A stretch of 64,000 bases of DNA from Neospora caninum Liverpool (lineage: Eukaryota > Apicomplexa > Conoidasida > Eucoccidiorida > Sarcocystidae): assembly GCF_000208865.1 (NCBI RefSeq), contig NC_018395.1:4822839-4886838 (forward strand), given 5' to 3'. Numbering within the stretch: the stretch's first letter is position 1; each line of letters starts with the position of its first letter. The position numbers and the translations under genes were made by a program. Below are positions 12,769-24,844 of this stretch, piece by piece. The notes under the pieces were generated by a model. That model worked only from the letters and a program-made list of their open reading frames with translations, did no database searches and had not been told where the DNA came from.

Positions 12769-12985
12769 ACACAGTCTCGTATTTTGGAGACACAGTCTCG
12801 TATTTCGGAGACACAGTCTCGTATTTTGGAGACACAGTCTCGTATTTAAAGACACAGTCTCGTATTTAAAGACACAGTCTCGTATTTAAAGACACAGTCT
12901 CGTATTTTGGAGACACAGTCTCGTAGTTTGGAGACACAGTCTCGTATTTTGGAGACACAATCCCGCGTTTCGGAGACACAGCTTC
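12769..12985 (+). repeat. 21-bp minisatellite, about ten copies
   Basis: Tandem units with the core ACACAGTCTCGTATTT followed by TGGAG or CGGAG (21 bp), or by AAAG (20 bp, three consecutive units in the middle). Outer copies decay at both ends. The unit is not divisible by three when the 20-bp variants are counted, so the array shifts frame and is unlikely to be coding throughout. Confidence 0.
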
Positions 12986-13554
12986 TCCTAGGACAGAGCC
13001 TCTTTCGACCCTCGGTTCAGAACCTCCCCAGCCTCCAACACTGCCAGAGTTCCTCTGCTCAGCTGGCTGAGACGCATGCGCCCCTTGCGCTTCGCAGTCC
13101 GTGGCAGACCAGGTCCCGCGTGTGTGCCGAAAATGTCCTCTCCATGACCCGCTGCGAAGGCCTGTCAGGCTGTTCAGCCTCGCTCTGGAGGATCCTGACG
13201 ACGCTGGGCGTTGCCAAAAACAGAGGCTTGGTCTTGTTCGAGTTTCCGGCGAAACCTGCAGAGAAGATGCATCGGGTCTGCTCGGACTGTCCATCACGTC
13301 TCTCCGACTTCGCGCAGGAAATCGTTGAAGAGCTGAAAAGGGGACAGCACAAAGCGATAACAGAGAAAAAGACGTTTCCTGGAGGCCGTACGAGAGAAAC
13401 AAAGCAAAGACGCGAGGCAGCCGCCGAGTGTGAACGGGAGACAAAGACGCAAACTTTGATCGCCACTCTGGCATTAAAAAAACAACGCAAACCCAACCAC
13501 GTCCTAGAAGTCACCTCCAAAGGTGTGACTCTCTCCGCGACGACTGGATCCTAA
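12907..13554 (+). CDS. Doubtful ORF arising from the minisatellite
   Basis: Open frame of 215 codons that starts inside the minisatellite (ETQSR repeats). It continues into about 150 codons of ordinary-looking sequence rich in Lys, Arg and Glu near its end. I recognise no domain. It has no clear splice partners and sits in a convergent spacer where a 3' UTR or non-coding transcript is equally likely. It is reported only because the frame is long for the spacer; it may be noise. Confidence 0.
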   Translation: METQSRSLETQSRILETQSRVSETQLLLGQSLFRPSVQNLPSLQHCQSSSAQLAETHAPLALRSPWQTRSRVCAENVLSMTRCEGLSGCSASLWRILTTLGVAKNRGLVLFEFPAKPAEKMHRVCSDCPSRLSDFAQEIVEELKRGQHKAITEKKTFPGGRTRETKQRREAAAECERETKTQTLIATLALKKQRKPNHVLEVTSKGVTLSATTGS

Positions 13555-13656
13555 CGGACGAACAACAAAGCTATATACGCCTATGCATGAAACATTATAT
13601 AGATACATGTAGAAAATGCCTATATCTTTACGGATGCGTTTGTGTGACTCAAATTT

Positions 13657-13711
13657 ACATACATATATATGTATATATATACATATATATTCATATATAT
13701 ATACATATATA

Positions 13712-13789
<78 letters not shown>

Positions 13790-13816
13790 TGCATATGTAT
13801 GTATATATGTACATAT
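13657..13816. repeat. Compound TA/CA/GTA microsatellite
   Basis: About 160 bp of near-continuous TATA with interspersed CATATAT, TTCATAT and GTATAT steps, the largest simple-sequence array in the window. It generates spurious Tyr-Ile open frames on both strands. Confidence 0.
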
Positions 13817-14766
13817 TGAATGATATGATGAGGCCCGCTTCTTTTCTTACGTCATCGAGGTTTTTGGAGGCATCGACGCCGGCGTTTCCAGCCTGTCCCT
13901 GGCCCTTCCCTCGTGAGTCTGTTCCGAGAGAGGTTGGTCCAGCAGCGGGTTTTTTCGCGAAGAAGCTTGCGACGCTTCCAGGCTTTGCGTGGGAAGATCC
14001 TGTCTCTTCGGCCTTCGCTCCAACCCAGCGGCTCTGGTGCGCGTTTCCCAGGCCTGTAGAGTAAGCCGAAACTTGTTGCAGCGACAGGCGCGGAGGCGCA
14101 GTAGGAGACGGTTTGTTCTTTGTTCTGAGAGAGAGCAGGATTCAAAACACAGAGAACAGAGACAAACAAAAAGTGTCACGCAAAAAGCGAGACTGACAAG
14201 GCATTGCAAGCATCAAAAGGATCGGCCATCCGCGGTGGAGCCGCTGACGGGCTGTCAGAAAGCGCCCAGCGAAACCCTGCCGATCCGCGGGCCCAGAACC
14301 TCGCGGGGTTTCTCCGGGGCTGAGAGTGATAGCAGGCGAGAATCCTCTCAGAAAAAGGCAAGTGCTCACATCGCTCCACGTATCTTGAATTGGCAGCAAA
14401 AGGCTTTCCTCCCAGACAGTCTCTTCTCCATTCAACGAGGTCGAGTTCAAACCCTTTCTACACGTCTTTGCACGTGTCTTCCACGGGTCTTAATAATCTC
14501 CTGTTTCCTAGTACCATTAGCGAACCGCGATTTATGCCACTGCATGCACCACGCGAGAACGCGTCAATCCACAGCCGAACGTACAAACCTTCGCGCTTGT
14601 CCACACACAGTGCCCCGCCAGTGCCCCGGGTAGCTAGACAAATACCGTAAAACCCAATAGGCGGCGCCAGGTATTTCACGGACCCATGCTTTTCATCACC
14701 CGGCCCGAATCCTAACCTAAACGCAGACCTCTGTGTCTCTTTTCTTCTCTCTCCCCGCTCTCTTCC

Positions 14767-15466
14767 TCACCTCAACTGCGTGGGGACAAAAGCGACGGCG
14801 GCCTTCGGCAAGGCAGGCTTTGTCTCTGGAGGCGTGTACGGACTTGCCCGGACTTCTCGCGTGCTCGGCTGATTCGTTACTTTCCAGATAGCAGGCGAAG
14901 AGGAAGACGCCGACGGCGGAGCTGGCCTCGCTCCCGGAGAGACCGACGAGTTTTGACCAGAAAAGGGAGAAGGAGGCGCAGCGGGGCCGGACGCGCTCGG
15001 CGCCTGCTGAGAGTCAGGCGATGCGTCCGGCTGGCGAGGGCGCGGCATGAAGGGAATGGGGGGAGGAGGAAACATGAACGGCGGCGGAGGCTGAAGCGAG
15101 AAAGAAGAGAAACAAACAGCAGTAACGAGATACACACCTGGGGAGAAGAAAACAGGGGAAAGACAGAGGGGAAGCACAGGTTGCCGTTAAGACACGAACG
15201 GAGCTAAACCGGAAAGGCGACAGCGGCGTGGGCCCTGTGGGCCGAAACGGCGTAGACGAAGAACTCAAGTCGATGAGGTGTCAAACAGAATTTATGAAAC
15301 GCAAAGGGAAGCGATAATTTCAGAAAACACAGTCCTCCGAAAGACTGGAGTGGAGAGACGACGTCCTGGTACCCGTCCCGTGCGGCACGGAAAAAACAAA
15401 CAACATGCAACAAAAATCCTGCAGTCCGTTGGAACGTCTATATATATATATATATATATATATATC

Positions 15467-15506
<40 letters not shown>

Positions 15507-18435
15507 TGGAAATGTGTTTGCATGCAGCCGTTAGGTACCTGCGATGCGAAGCCCGTTCTTGGAAGGCCAAGTCTGCGTTTTGGCCTCGTTTGTGAGAAAC
15601 GGACGGGCGCCGCATATGTGAAGAGTAATGAGAGGAAAATCATTTCTTGGCAAAACGTCGGTTCTCTCCACGTGTGCGATGCATGCACCGCGTCGTATTT
15701 CTGCTCACCGGGGGAGGGAAAGGGAAAACGAAAGGCAATGCGCCGCCGGTGGGGGCTGTGCCGTTTCCTTGCGCAGGTGCGCCTGACGCGTTGTCCGAGA
15801 ACGGCGTCGGAAAGATGAAAGGGGAGACTGTCGATGTCTCCTGAGGCCCAGTCCCCTGACACCCGACTGGAGAAGTCTGCGCCGCGCCTGCAGACGCCGC
15901 GGCTCTGTGGCAGAGCGAGAAAGACAGGCGAGAAGGCAGTTAGCCGGCGACGTAGAGGGATTGGAACGAGAGAAACCAGAGTCGAAGATCAAAACTCCAC
16001 AGGACACTGCAGCCGACAAAAGGCGCGAACGGTGCAAAATGTGGTCGGTCCAACGTGAGTTGAAAACACCGCAAACGACGCAGCACGCAGCGACAGTCGA
16101 GCATGGACCCGAGAAAACCTGACGAAGGAAGGGCCACGGGGCACACGCCGGGACAGTGTGACGGGAGGCGCGAGAGACACAAAAACGCGAAGAAGGCGAA
16201 ACACAAGAACGGCGCAGCTCTTGGCAAGACAAGACAATCGAGCCTTACTCAGGCACGCTAGCTGGCTCTGCAGATAACCCTGGGGGGAGTTCGTCAGGGA
16301 GAGGAATGGATGCGAGGAGATCGTCTTCTTCCTCTCCGTCCTCCCCTGAAGCTGTTCCCCCCTCTTTTGCCTTTTCACTGTCTGGCACGTCGCTCCAGTC
16401 CTCGCTGTCTTCCTCGCTGGAACTCGAGGCGCCGTCCTTCTTGCGCTGCTCGTTCTCCAAACTCTCAAAGTCTGCCAGGCACATGCAAAAGCAGTCAAAC
16501 GGTCTACGGCCGGAGAGTCAGCAGCCAGCCGCGAGAAAAGTTCCGTTTCTGTTCTCCCGGACGAGTTTGTGAGGTTTGACAGGGTTTCTCCGTCCGGAAC
16601 CCAGAGTCGAGCAACCCCCAAATCTGCCTTCATCAGACCTCCCCTTTTTCGCTTACACTGTCGCCGCATGTCGAAGGCGCCCTGGCGAACGGTGGGCGGA
16701 TAACCTCGGAGACTGCCGTCGGGGTCTGCCGAGAGTCAACACAGTCGTGTGGAGACAAAACTTTAGACAGCGAGGCGAGAATGACCGGGATCGGTTCCTA
16801 GAGCGAAACGAACGGGAACGGCTTCGCGTGCCGCCGACTTCCGTTTTCCTGTGTCCAGGGAAAGATCTCCGCGCCGTGGGAAGGCGAGAACACAACTAGG
16901 GAAATCAGGCAGAGATGAGGCAAAGAGTGACCGCAGCAGGGGGGTGTCTGGTCCTTGTGGCCTTTCTTCGCCGCACTATTGTCGCGCGTCAAAGCAGACA
17001 AATAAGCATTTTCTCAACTCTGCACACACCGGCGCTTCAACTGGCAAAAGCACGCATGCAAGACAAGAGTTAAACAAAAGGCAAACGAGGCCTCGAAAAG
17101 GCTGCGCATCCCGAAAAACCTTTGAGCTCGATTTGACTTCATGATTTAGAAAAAACAAGTATATGCAAACGATATGTACGCACGTGTGTGTGTGTGTGTG
17201 TATGTACATACATGTGAAAATACCTGTCTATAGAGGTGTGCATCTATGTGTGCATGTGTCTCCAGGATACGTGCGCCTACGTCTGAAGATGCCGGCGTTG
17301 CAAAGAGCAGGGTTGTAGTATCGCCGTTGTTCTTGGTCGAGTTTGAGGATGAATTCGTCATCAAAGCGCTGTTCTACAGGCACCCCTCTTCGTCGGGGAT
17401 CGCGATGTGCCCCGATGTTTATCAGATTTCGCTGTTCACGCGACGAGAGCGGCTTCTCTTCCTCCTCCTTCTCTTGTTCCGCTTCCTCGCCAAAGGGTTC
17501 CTCCATCTGGAGCTCGGCCTTCCTCGCGCGCCTCTCCGCCTCGACGGACTGAACGGCGATATCCCACAGCTGCTGAAGTTTCTGTTTCCGCTTCTTCTGG
17601 CTGTCGCGCAGGACGTTTGTCTTCTCTGAAGGAGAGGAGGGAAAAAAACAAACGGGCGGAGCGAACGTCGAAGTCAAACATCGATTGCACGTGGCGCAGG
17701 CAAAAGGCCCGCGGGTGAGCTCTGCGCGGCGCACTGTTTCTTGACAGGATGTCAAGCGAAAGAAACAAAACAGTTTCCTCAGCACGCAGCGGCGAGAGAA
17801 GAGAAACCCGCCCATCGCACTCGCTGTCTACAAGAGGCGCAAGAGTCCTAGGCGGGCTACGCGCGGCGCGATACTTCTCCAAGATCGATGCGTAATAAAA
17901 ACTGCTCAAGAGAGTGTGGAGTTGAAAAAAGGCATGCAAGGACCCGGCCAAAGAATCCTGCTCCATCTCTAGACAGTGGTGCTTCCCGCGTGGAACGAGC
18001 AGGGTCGGGATGCGGGAGACGATCTGCAAACTCGAGATCCAGAAAGAGAAAAACGGAAACAGGGGAGAGGGAAGCACATGACGATAGACGAGAGAAAGGG
18101 CGCGAGAAAGCGACCAGGGAGGAATAAACGGCGGAATAGGACGGGTGCGACAAAGGAAAGGAGTTTCTCTTGCGTCTGTGTTGTGGTCCTATGGAGCGGA
18201 GCGCGCTGAAACAAAAAGATCTCCCTCAGAAAGAAGAGTTGAACTGACCCAGTTCACAGAGTTTGTCGAGTTCTTCCTTGATCACGCGCGGATTTCTCTT
18301 CAGTATGGACAGCTCGCGGTTGTGGCGCCTGTCCATTTTGTTCTTCCGCTTCTCCTTGTCGCGCTGACTCTTGCGGTAGATGTCTGACGGGTTCACCGCC
18401 TTCAATGCCCCCGACTTCACCTTCAGCTTCTTCAT
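14767..18435 (-). CDS. WBP11: WW-domain-binding protein 11 (WBP11) splicing factor
   Basis: Nuclear pre-mRNA splicing factor, spliceosome-associated. On the minus strand the exons are 18435-18249, 17625-17281, 16471-16249, 15904-15709 and 15090-14767; phases agree at all four junctions and the total is 425 codons (424 residues, shorter than the roughly 640 of human WBP11). Seen: the N-terminal Wbp11 domain (NPSDIYRKSQRDKEKRKNK, then RRHNRELSILKRNPRVIKEELDKL) continuing across intron 1 into a KKRKQKLQQLW helix. Next come an acidic Ser/Glu region, IPLPDELPPG (the IPLPD motif of the family), a Pro-rich segment (PFVFPFPPP joined to PPPPFMFPPPP) and the family C-terminal signature FVPTQLR just before the stop. 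The start is the ATG at 18435, with no competing upstream start. The Pro-rich part is the expected ligand for WW domains. The identification rests on both terminal signatures. Confidence 0.
15438..15504. repeat. (TA)n microsatellite in WBP11 intron 4
   Basis: Two TA runs split by CTGCA, about 67 bp in all, in the intron between 15709 and 15090. Confidence 0.
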
Positions 18436-18791
18436 CGTGGCTCGGTTGCTGCGAGAGAGTTAACGGCCCCGAGAGGGATCTGGAGAGGCGGGAAAGGATC
18501 CGAAACCGAGGAATGGGTTAACGAGGATTAGGGTGACCGATCCCAGCGGCGCAGGCGGAGCTGTGCGGGTTCCCGTGGCCAGAGAGGGTTTGCAGGTAAA
18601 AAGGGAGACACCGAAACGGTCCCAGGACAGACGGGCACTGCCGCCGGTGTTCACAGCCGGTCTCCCTCAGGCGTCGCCGGAAAAGAGTGGCTCCGTGAGA
18701 GGCCTGCCTGTTCGAGGTATTGATCGCTCTTCGGAATCGAAAGGGAACGGAGGACGCAACCGACAGCTGAGATGCGCAGATGCTTGTGCAC

Positions 18792-18798
18792 TGCATGC
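18792..18798. promoter_or_regulatory. TGCATGC element upstream of WBP11
   Basis: TGCATGC inside the palindrome CTGCATGCAG, about 360 bp upstream of the WBP11 start codon. TGCATGC is a known over-represented promoter word in Toxoplasma. A role here is inferred from position only. Confidence 0.
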
Positions 18799-21700
18799 AG
18801 TAGTTGACGACGGAAACAGAGCGAACCCCCCGGACTGGTCCCAGTGTGACTCGCGGAACTCAGCCGCGCACAAAAAAGACCTTTCGTTGAAGACAGGCAG
18901 TCGCAGCATCAAACAGCAAACCATCAAAGGTTTCTTCACCGAAGAAGACGCCAACGCGACGCCCTGAAGAACCGGGCAAAAGATACCGCGTGGAAGCGTA
19001 TCGGCCGAGACAGCGAGTCCAGAATTCAGTAACACGGGAAGGGATTTGTTTCAGGGACAGAGGAGGAAGAAAACAGGCCATCCGAAACGGAAGAGCAAGA
19101 AAAGGGTTCCAGGAAAAGACGCTCGGCGGTGTGCGTGTGTTGTCGACGGTGTCACCGCGAGGGATTGGGACAATGGAAGCAATTCGACCGGAAATGAAGG
19201 GATTCGGACCTTTCTTCTGGTCGTCCTCTCTCGCGAGGGTCAGACTGGGAAAGGCCCCGCCACATCTTAAGGGAAAACTGCTCGGAAATAAGAAATAAAC
19301 AAGGTGGATTCCTTAATTTGTTGCAAGTCGACCGCTGGAGACGCGCATGCATACAGCCGGAAGATCGGATGTACGTCTACGCATGTGGTGGTCTTTTCCC
19401 CAAAGAAAGAAAACGGCATGTTGACCATTCAGTCTTGAGAACTCTGTCTGCTTTCTCACGTAAGGCAAAACCGTCTGAGATGCTACTTCATTCTGCCGCC
19501 TATTCATCCGCAGAAACGAAAATCCGACCTCTCTCAGACTCGAGTTGCCTATCCCGGTACAGCGCAGGATCCAAAAGAATGTGTCGGGATCATCTGCACG
19601 AGAAGCTCCTGTTCACTGGCAGTTTCACATGCAAAGATTCTTGCCGCTCAGCAGTCTTTGCTGAGCAAAAAGCCAGGTGCCGTGCCTGGTTTTCCCGGGA
19701 TTGTCCACTCCGGGCCGGAAGTTTCTTAGAGCCGGAGAAGCCTGCGTTTCTCGTGCAACCATCGTATCTTTTAAGCACGAATTAGACAAGAGGCTGGTCT
19801 GTGAAATACACATGGCTAGCCTTGCCAGTACGCTGTTCTGTGGCTTCGGTTCAACGTCGGGTCATAAAAGACAAGTGTCCGTCGAGGGTCCGGGCAGGTG
19901 CGTATGTACCACAGCTGCTACCCGTGCAAAGCTAGCGTTAGCGACATCACACTATCGCCTCCCTCCGATCACGCCTGCCATGAATCCACTGTCCGTATTC
20001 ATCTTCGTACATCCTGTCCTCGAGCGAATGTACGTTTTGAAGTCGGTCCCTCATTGGCGCGTGGCACTAAACAACAGCTGGCCAACCAGAGCCTCACGAA
20101 ATATGCCCACATGGTAGTATTCTTGGGATGCCTCTGTCGAGGCTCACGTACCAGGTCTGGTCCCAACACGGCATGCGGTCAAAAATGGAGAGAGGGTTTC
20201 TGCGGATGACAGTCATAGCACTACGCGATGTTGCCTGACGGAAATCGTCGCCTCCGCAGTATGCGATGGCACTCACTACGGAACACAGTGGGGTCAGTAA
20301 ATGCGCGTCTCCAACTTCTCAGTTCCACATAAAAAACAAAACCTGGGCCACTCAATGACATGCCGCTTACGTCGCCCTCGATCCCATTAGCCATTGGTGA
20401 GAGCGTCACATCTGCTGAAGCTGCGGGCTTTTAGCAGACTCTGCATCGCCATGATCCGCCTTGCCTCACCGAATTTTCCGCGTCGGGACCACGCCCTCGT
20501 TCCCTCCGCCCGGTTTACGCCTGCTGCCTCCTGATAGCCACGCGCAAGGGCAGTGTGTGTCCTCTGGGGTCTACGACAGTTGAGCATCACCCCAAGGTGC
20601 ACGACGACGACGCATTTCTGCCTCTCACTTTGCTACTGCTCATGATCGTGCGACAGGCTGTTCTAACGAAGTCCTCACACTGATCCTCGCTTCGGTGTGT
20701 TTTGTAATGGGCGACCTCTCTTTCCAGCATCAGACACACGTGAGACGCCATAACTGGCGCGCACTGCCGGAGATGGTCTTGGGAGACGTTCAATAAACTT
20801 CGCTAATGGCTACAGAAATCTTTTAGCATTTTGTCTTTGACAGGGAAAGACAATTTAGGTAGGCGCGTTTGTGGCTACAGATTCAAGCCACTCCAGTTAG
20901 CTCCCGGAAAGCCCCAGGGAAGCCCACGCGAATAGCATGTTCGCTTCTTCACTACCGGTTCTCTCGTGGGCACTGCATTTGGCACTGACTGGTTCCGCCT
21001 GAAGGAGAAATTGCCTATCTCGAAAGACGGGGGCCAAAACACGTCACACTCGTGCGGCAAACGACTCTTGGTGCACACAGTTGGTAACCGACAACGGAAA
21101 TCGCCATGAAGCTGAGCTATCGGCGCAGCAGATGGGCGTACACGCGCTAGACATGAGGCAATGCTTCTCTGATGCTTCAAGCCCCCCCGAACCGAAACAG
21201 CCAAAACTTGGTCACACTCTCGGCTGAGTACGCCTCAACTTTGCTTTGTACACTGACATCCTGCCAATTAATCGCACGAGCGCCGTGCCACAGCGGTTCC
21301 ACACCAGGAAAAGAAGTGATGCGCGGAAAGGGTAACTTTTTCGGGGACGTTTCCCTGTTATGCCGGACGCCATTCACGGCCGCCTGCACCACCGGTAGAG
21401 AGCTCCCTCTGAAGCGGTTTCGCCTTCCGACTCCACGAAAACCATCCATGATACAGTTTCGAGGTGAAAAAGGATTCGTCTTCTGTTGCTCACCAAGTCT
21501 CAAGGACGGTTGCCTCTGAGCTTTAAAAAGTGAAAAAAGGGCGTCCAGGCTCGCTAGCTTTGTGGCGACGACGCGCGGCAGCTAAGGCATACAGGATGCT
21601 CCAGTATAAGACGTAACTTCCTAACCGTCCTCGTAGGTGTAGTACGCGTCCCTGGATTCATCTGCGTATGTACGCACCCCATAACAAAGTAGAGACGTCG

Positions 21701-22432
21701 GATCATGGGTAGAGATGCCCACCGCAAACGCCTGCGAACGGTGAAATGGGCCGGCCAGCTTGTCCGGCCCGTAAACGCAGAACGGCAACAAATGAGGGAA
21801 TCAGTCATCGGCAGCACACATTCTACGTCTGTATTGCGCCTTCCCGTGTGTTTTCTCTCTTCGTATGCCGGTACATCGCACGTTACAAGGAAAGGCAAGG
21901 CACCCATGCGTTCCACTTACTGCTCATCCCGTGCCGAATAATGGCGTAGAGCATAAAGGCCATCCAGCCGTAGCCAATGCCACGCAAAACCTTGCTGGTT
22001 GTTGTTTCGTCATCCAGATAGTACCAGCTGGAAAAATAATAAACATCGCAAAATGCAAGGGTGACCCGACGCTAGAAGCAGGACGCTCATCGAGCATTAA
22101 ATTCTCAATGCTGTTCACATATACTGTCGTAAGGGTGTCCGAAAGGCAATCATGGCATCACTATGTTTGCCCGCCAACAACTCAATGTCCCGTGTTCACG
22201 CACATTGCACCTACTGTCTTATTCCAGTGCCTTTACCCGTGTCTGGTACTAGTATCACAGGCTTACAGCTCCAGCACAAACTGTGAAAACACTTCCTGTG
22301 AAACATCTCATTTAAACTATCCGTTGATACGCATGCTCTAAGGGTGCTTTGCGGAAGAAGCGAGACGTCGCAGTGACTGGACCTCCTGCAGAAATGTGAG
22401 GCCTATAACTCTGGGTTGTATGGACGTTTGTT

Positions 22433-23296
22433 CTAGTACACAAATCTGCTGATCAATGTCGGCAGCATTGAACGGGAAGAAGTAACTCTTGTGCCGGTTT
22501 GCGTCAAGTGCATAACCCACTCTGATGCTAGTCTCCTTCGCGCGATAACCCCCGACTTCTTCTGCATGCCGCTCTCCTCTTCAACTACATCTGCATGGTC
22601 TCTGTGGTACGGGCAGTTCCCTCTCGGGCATGGTGCCGCCTGCTCTTCCGGCTGCCTTCGATGGTAGCCAACACCCGCACCGACTACAGATGCCTGGGGA
22701 GATACACCTTGCTTTGGCGATTGATCTGCCGGCGCAGACGTCTCTGAAGGTTCGGCGTTGCTTCGTGCGTTCGGTGATGATTGCGGTACAGTCGCTCCTA
22801 TCTGTTCAGCTTGCTGGTCCGTATCTACAAAACCGTCTGCATCCTGATCTGCCATAATGACAGCGTGCTCCACCCCGTCGACGTCAGCGTGCTCCACCCC
22901 GTCGACGTCCGGCACACCATTTGCACTCGCTAAATAAAACCCAGCAACCTCTCCCTCCCGAGCCCACGCGGCCATGCACCACAGAAAACAAAGTATTGAT
23001 CCATTCCAGCTGATACAGAAAGGCTTAGCCCGACTACCTCTTCTTCGTCCCATGCACCACGTACTGCCGGAAACGAGGAGGAGCTGGCCAGCAGAAACAA
23101 ACTGCATCGACACAGCGAAACGCTCCGTAAATGATATCATCTCTCTTTTTCTTGCGGGACGCGGCTTCACGACATAGCCTGCCATGCAATAAAAGCACGT
23201 GCAGGCCACCGAAAAACGGGACAAAACAGAACCAACTCGTTTGTCGGCGGTCCTTGACGATACATCCTCCTCCCCTTCTCTAACCGACTGGCACAC
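22433..23296 (-). CDS. Hypothetical ORF, possible secreted protein with RRL motif
   Basis: Single open frame of 287 codons on the minus strand, the longest in a 6.4 kb gene-poor stretch. No family is recognised. Seen: two hydrophobic segments in the first 120 residues, the second ending in a plausible signal-peptidase context (CMAAWA before REGE). A tandem duplication (VDGVEHAD-type, from 23-bp DNA repeats near 22862-22907) follows, then a disordered Pro/Ser/Gln-rich middle, and ARRRLASE near residue 254. RRL-type motifs are cleaved by the ASP5 protease in exported Toxoplasma dense-granule proteins. Whether the ORF is expressed is unknown; it may be one exon of a longer gene or non-coding. 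Confidence 0.
   Translation of the reverse strand: MCQSVREGEEDVSSRTADKRVGSVLSRFSVACTCFYCMAGYVVKPRPARKREMISFTERFAVSMQFVSAGQLLLVSGSTWCMGRRRGSRAKPFCISWNGSILCFLWCMAAWAREGEVAGFYLASANGVPDVDGVEHADVDGVEHAVIMADQDADGFVDTDQQAEQIGATVPQSSPNARSNAEPSETSAPADQSPKQGVSPQASVVGAGVGYHRRQPEEQAAPCPRGNCPYHRDHADVVEEESGMQKKSGVIARRRLASEWVMHLTQTGTRVTSSRSMLPTLISRFVY
22862..22907. repeat. 23-bp direct duplication
   Basis: Two adjacent identical copies of a unit beginning GCGTGCTCCACC, inside the hypothetical ORF on the minus strand, where they encode a duplicated VDGVEHA-like peptide. Confidence 0.
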
Positions 23297-24844
23297 GAAC
23301 CCTCAAGCGCGCCACTCTCGCCGATACGAGAAAAAGGTGAACGCTGAGAAAGTACACGTAGAAACCGTGAGGCTGCATTTACCGTGCGAAATGACCCATT
23401 CCAATGAACGTCTCTGATCCCCAATCTGTGAAACGGTGGCGTATACGCTCGGACTCTTTAGATACAGCTAGCGACGGACTGTAAGTCTTCCTCTCCACCC
23501 AAAGCACAGAAAAAATCCCAGTGGAACTCCGTCGGAAACGCGACACCACCACCGCAGAAGACCTTCTCAGAAAGGTGACGTTCCCTGTAATTTTTAAAGG
23601 AGACACCAACAGGCACCGCTGTCTCAACTGATGCCTCGTCTCTACCGGACGCAACGGGACTGCCCCAAACGCTGGCTCCCCGACTACGCCATTTACACGT
23701 GAAGATACCCCGAGGATACCCGTGGCAAAAAAAAACCAATGCCAAAGATGTAGTCGGCAAACACGCGTACGCGTATGAGCCGTTGGGGGCGGCTGCCTGG
23801 GGGGATTTTTACCCGCAGCTCACCAGCCCCCCAACCCGTGATGCTCGCGCCGGGGTGAGAGTGTAGAAAAACCTACGAGAGGGGCGACGACGACTGATTG
23901 AGACGAGCTCATTTAGCGGTCCGATGTTCGCACATTTGCCCTCAGGGGCCATGCCAATACATGACTACGTCATGTGAAAACCAGTAAGCCACGTGGGACA
24001 CTCCCACCGCAAGGAGAGTTCGCCGTTTGACACCCTACAGCAGCCAACCAGAGTTGCCCCGGCGAATTTTGGAAGCTTCATCGGTCGCCATGAGACGGCA
24101 AGGAGTTGCCTGTCCGATGCATCCTTGCATTCTGTAGACTTCCTGACTTCAGCCCGCTGGTGGGCGAGCCTTTCCAGGTCGAGTTGGCCCCGCCTGCCGT
24201 CTACGCTGTACGCATTTGACGGTGCTCGCGTGTCAGCTCTCGTGTGTCGCTACCACCGGCATTTAGAAGATGCACCGAGGAGGAACGTGATTTGCAAGGC
24301 CGGGATATCAGACCTGCCGATGGTGTCGTGACTAAATCTGTGTGCGGGGCTGGCGGACTTTCTGCGGCGTCCAAAACTGTGCATGTAGCGCTGTTTTACG
24401 TAGAAAAGCTCTGGGGATACGCTCTCACGCGCACAACTCGAGCGATGTTTGGTTCCCCCGCGACAAGTCCTGCCCAAAAACGCTCTGGATGTTCTCTTCA
24501 GATGGTGTGTGTTTTCCTCGCCTGTACCCGCACGTGCACACCGTGTTTAGGTCTCTCCAGCATCTGGCTCCCAAAGACTACCTTTTTCTACGGACCCGAC
24601 GAAAGGACACCGCTATCCCCTGTATGAACAGTACTCTCTGTTGTGCGGGCTCTATGGACCACGGGGGGCGGACATGACCGTCCGAGCCACGGCAACTGTC
24701 GCGCGCATGGACTCTGTGGAGTTGCCCCGTGGAAACGCTTGCGCTCGTGCCTTTTAGAGGTGTACGCGTTTTCTGTAACAAGTGTTTTAAGTGACCTTCA
24801 CCGCGCGCTGGAGAAGGAGTTTTCCAAAAGTAAAGCAGATCGCC

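Larger units (their letters stand above)
11680..14766. other. Convergent intergenic region between SCC2 and WBP11
   Basis: About 3.1 kb between two genes ending towards each other. It holds TA arrays (12118-12152 and 13657-13816), a 21-bp minisatellite (12769-12985) and scattered GCATGC words. It must contain both 3' UTRs. No conserved protein is recognised; one open frame at 12907-13554 is listed separately with low confidence. Confidence 0.
18436..24844. other. Gene-poor 6.4 kb spacer between WBP11 and the dynamin gene
   Basis: The two flanking genes lie in the same orientation (minus). The part next to 18435 should hold the WBP11 promoter and 5' UTR; the part next to 24844 should hold the dynamin 3' UTR. 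Open frames are short and overlap on both strands, with no recognised domain. The only candidate listed is the ORF at 22433-23296. Base composition looks more even, with fewer simple repeats than the region before 18 kb. Confidence 0.

Noticed and set aside
12769..12985. CRISPR-like regular array
   Set aside because: The units are directly adjacent with no unique spacers; this is a minisatellite in a eukaryotic genome.
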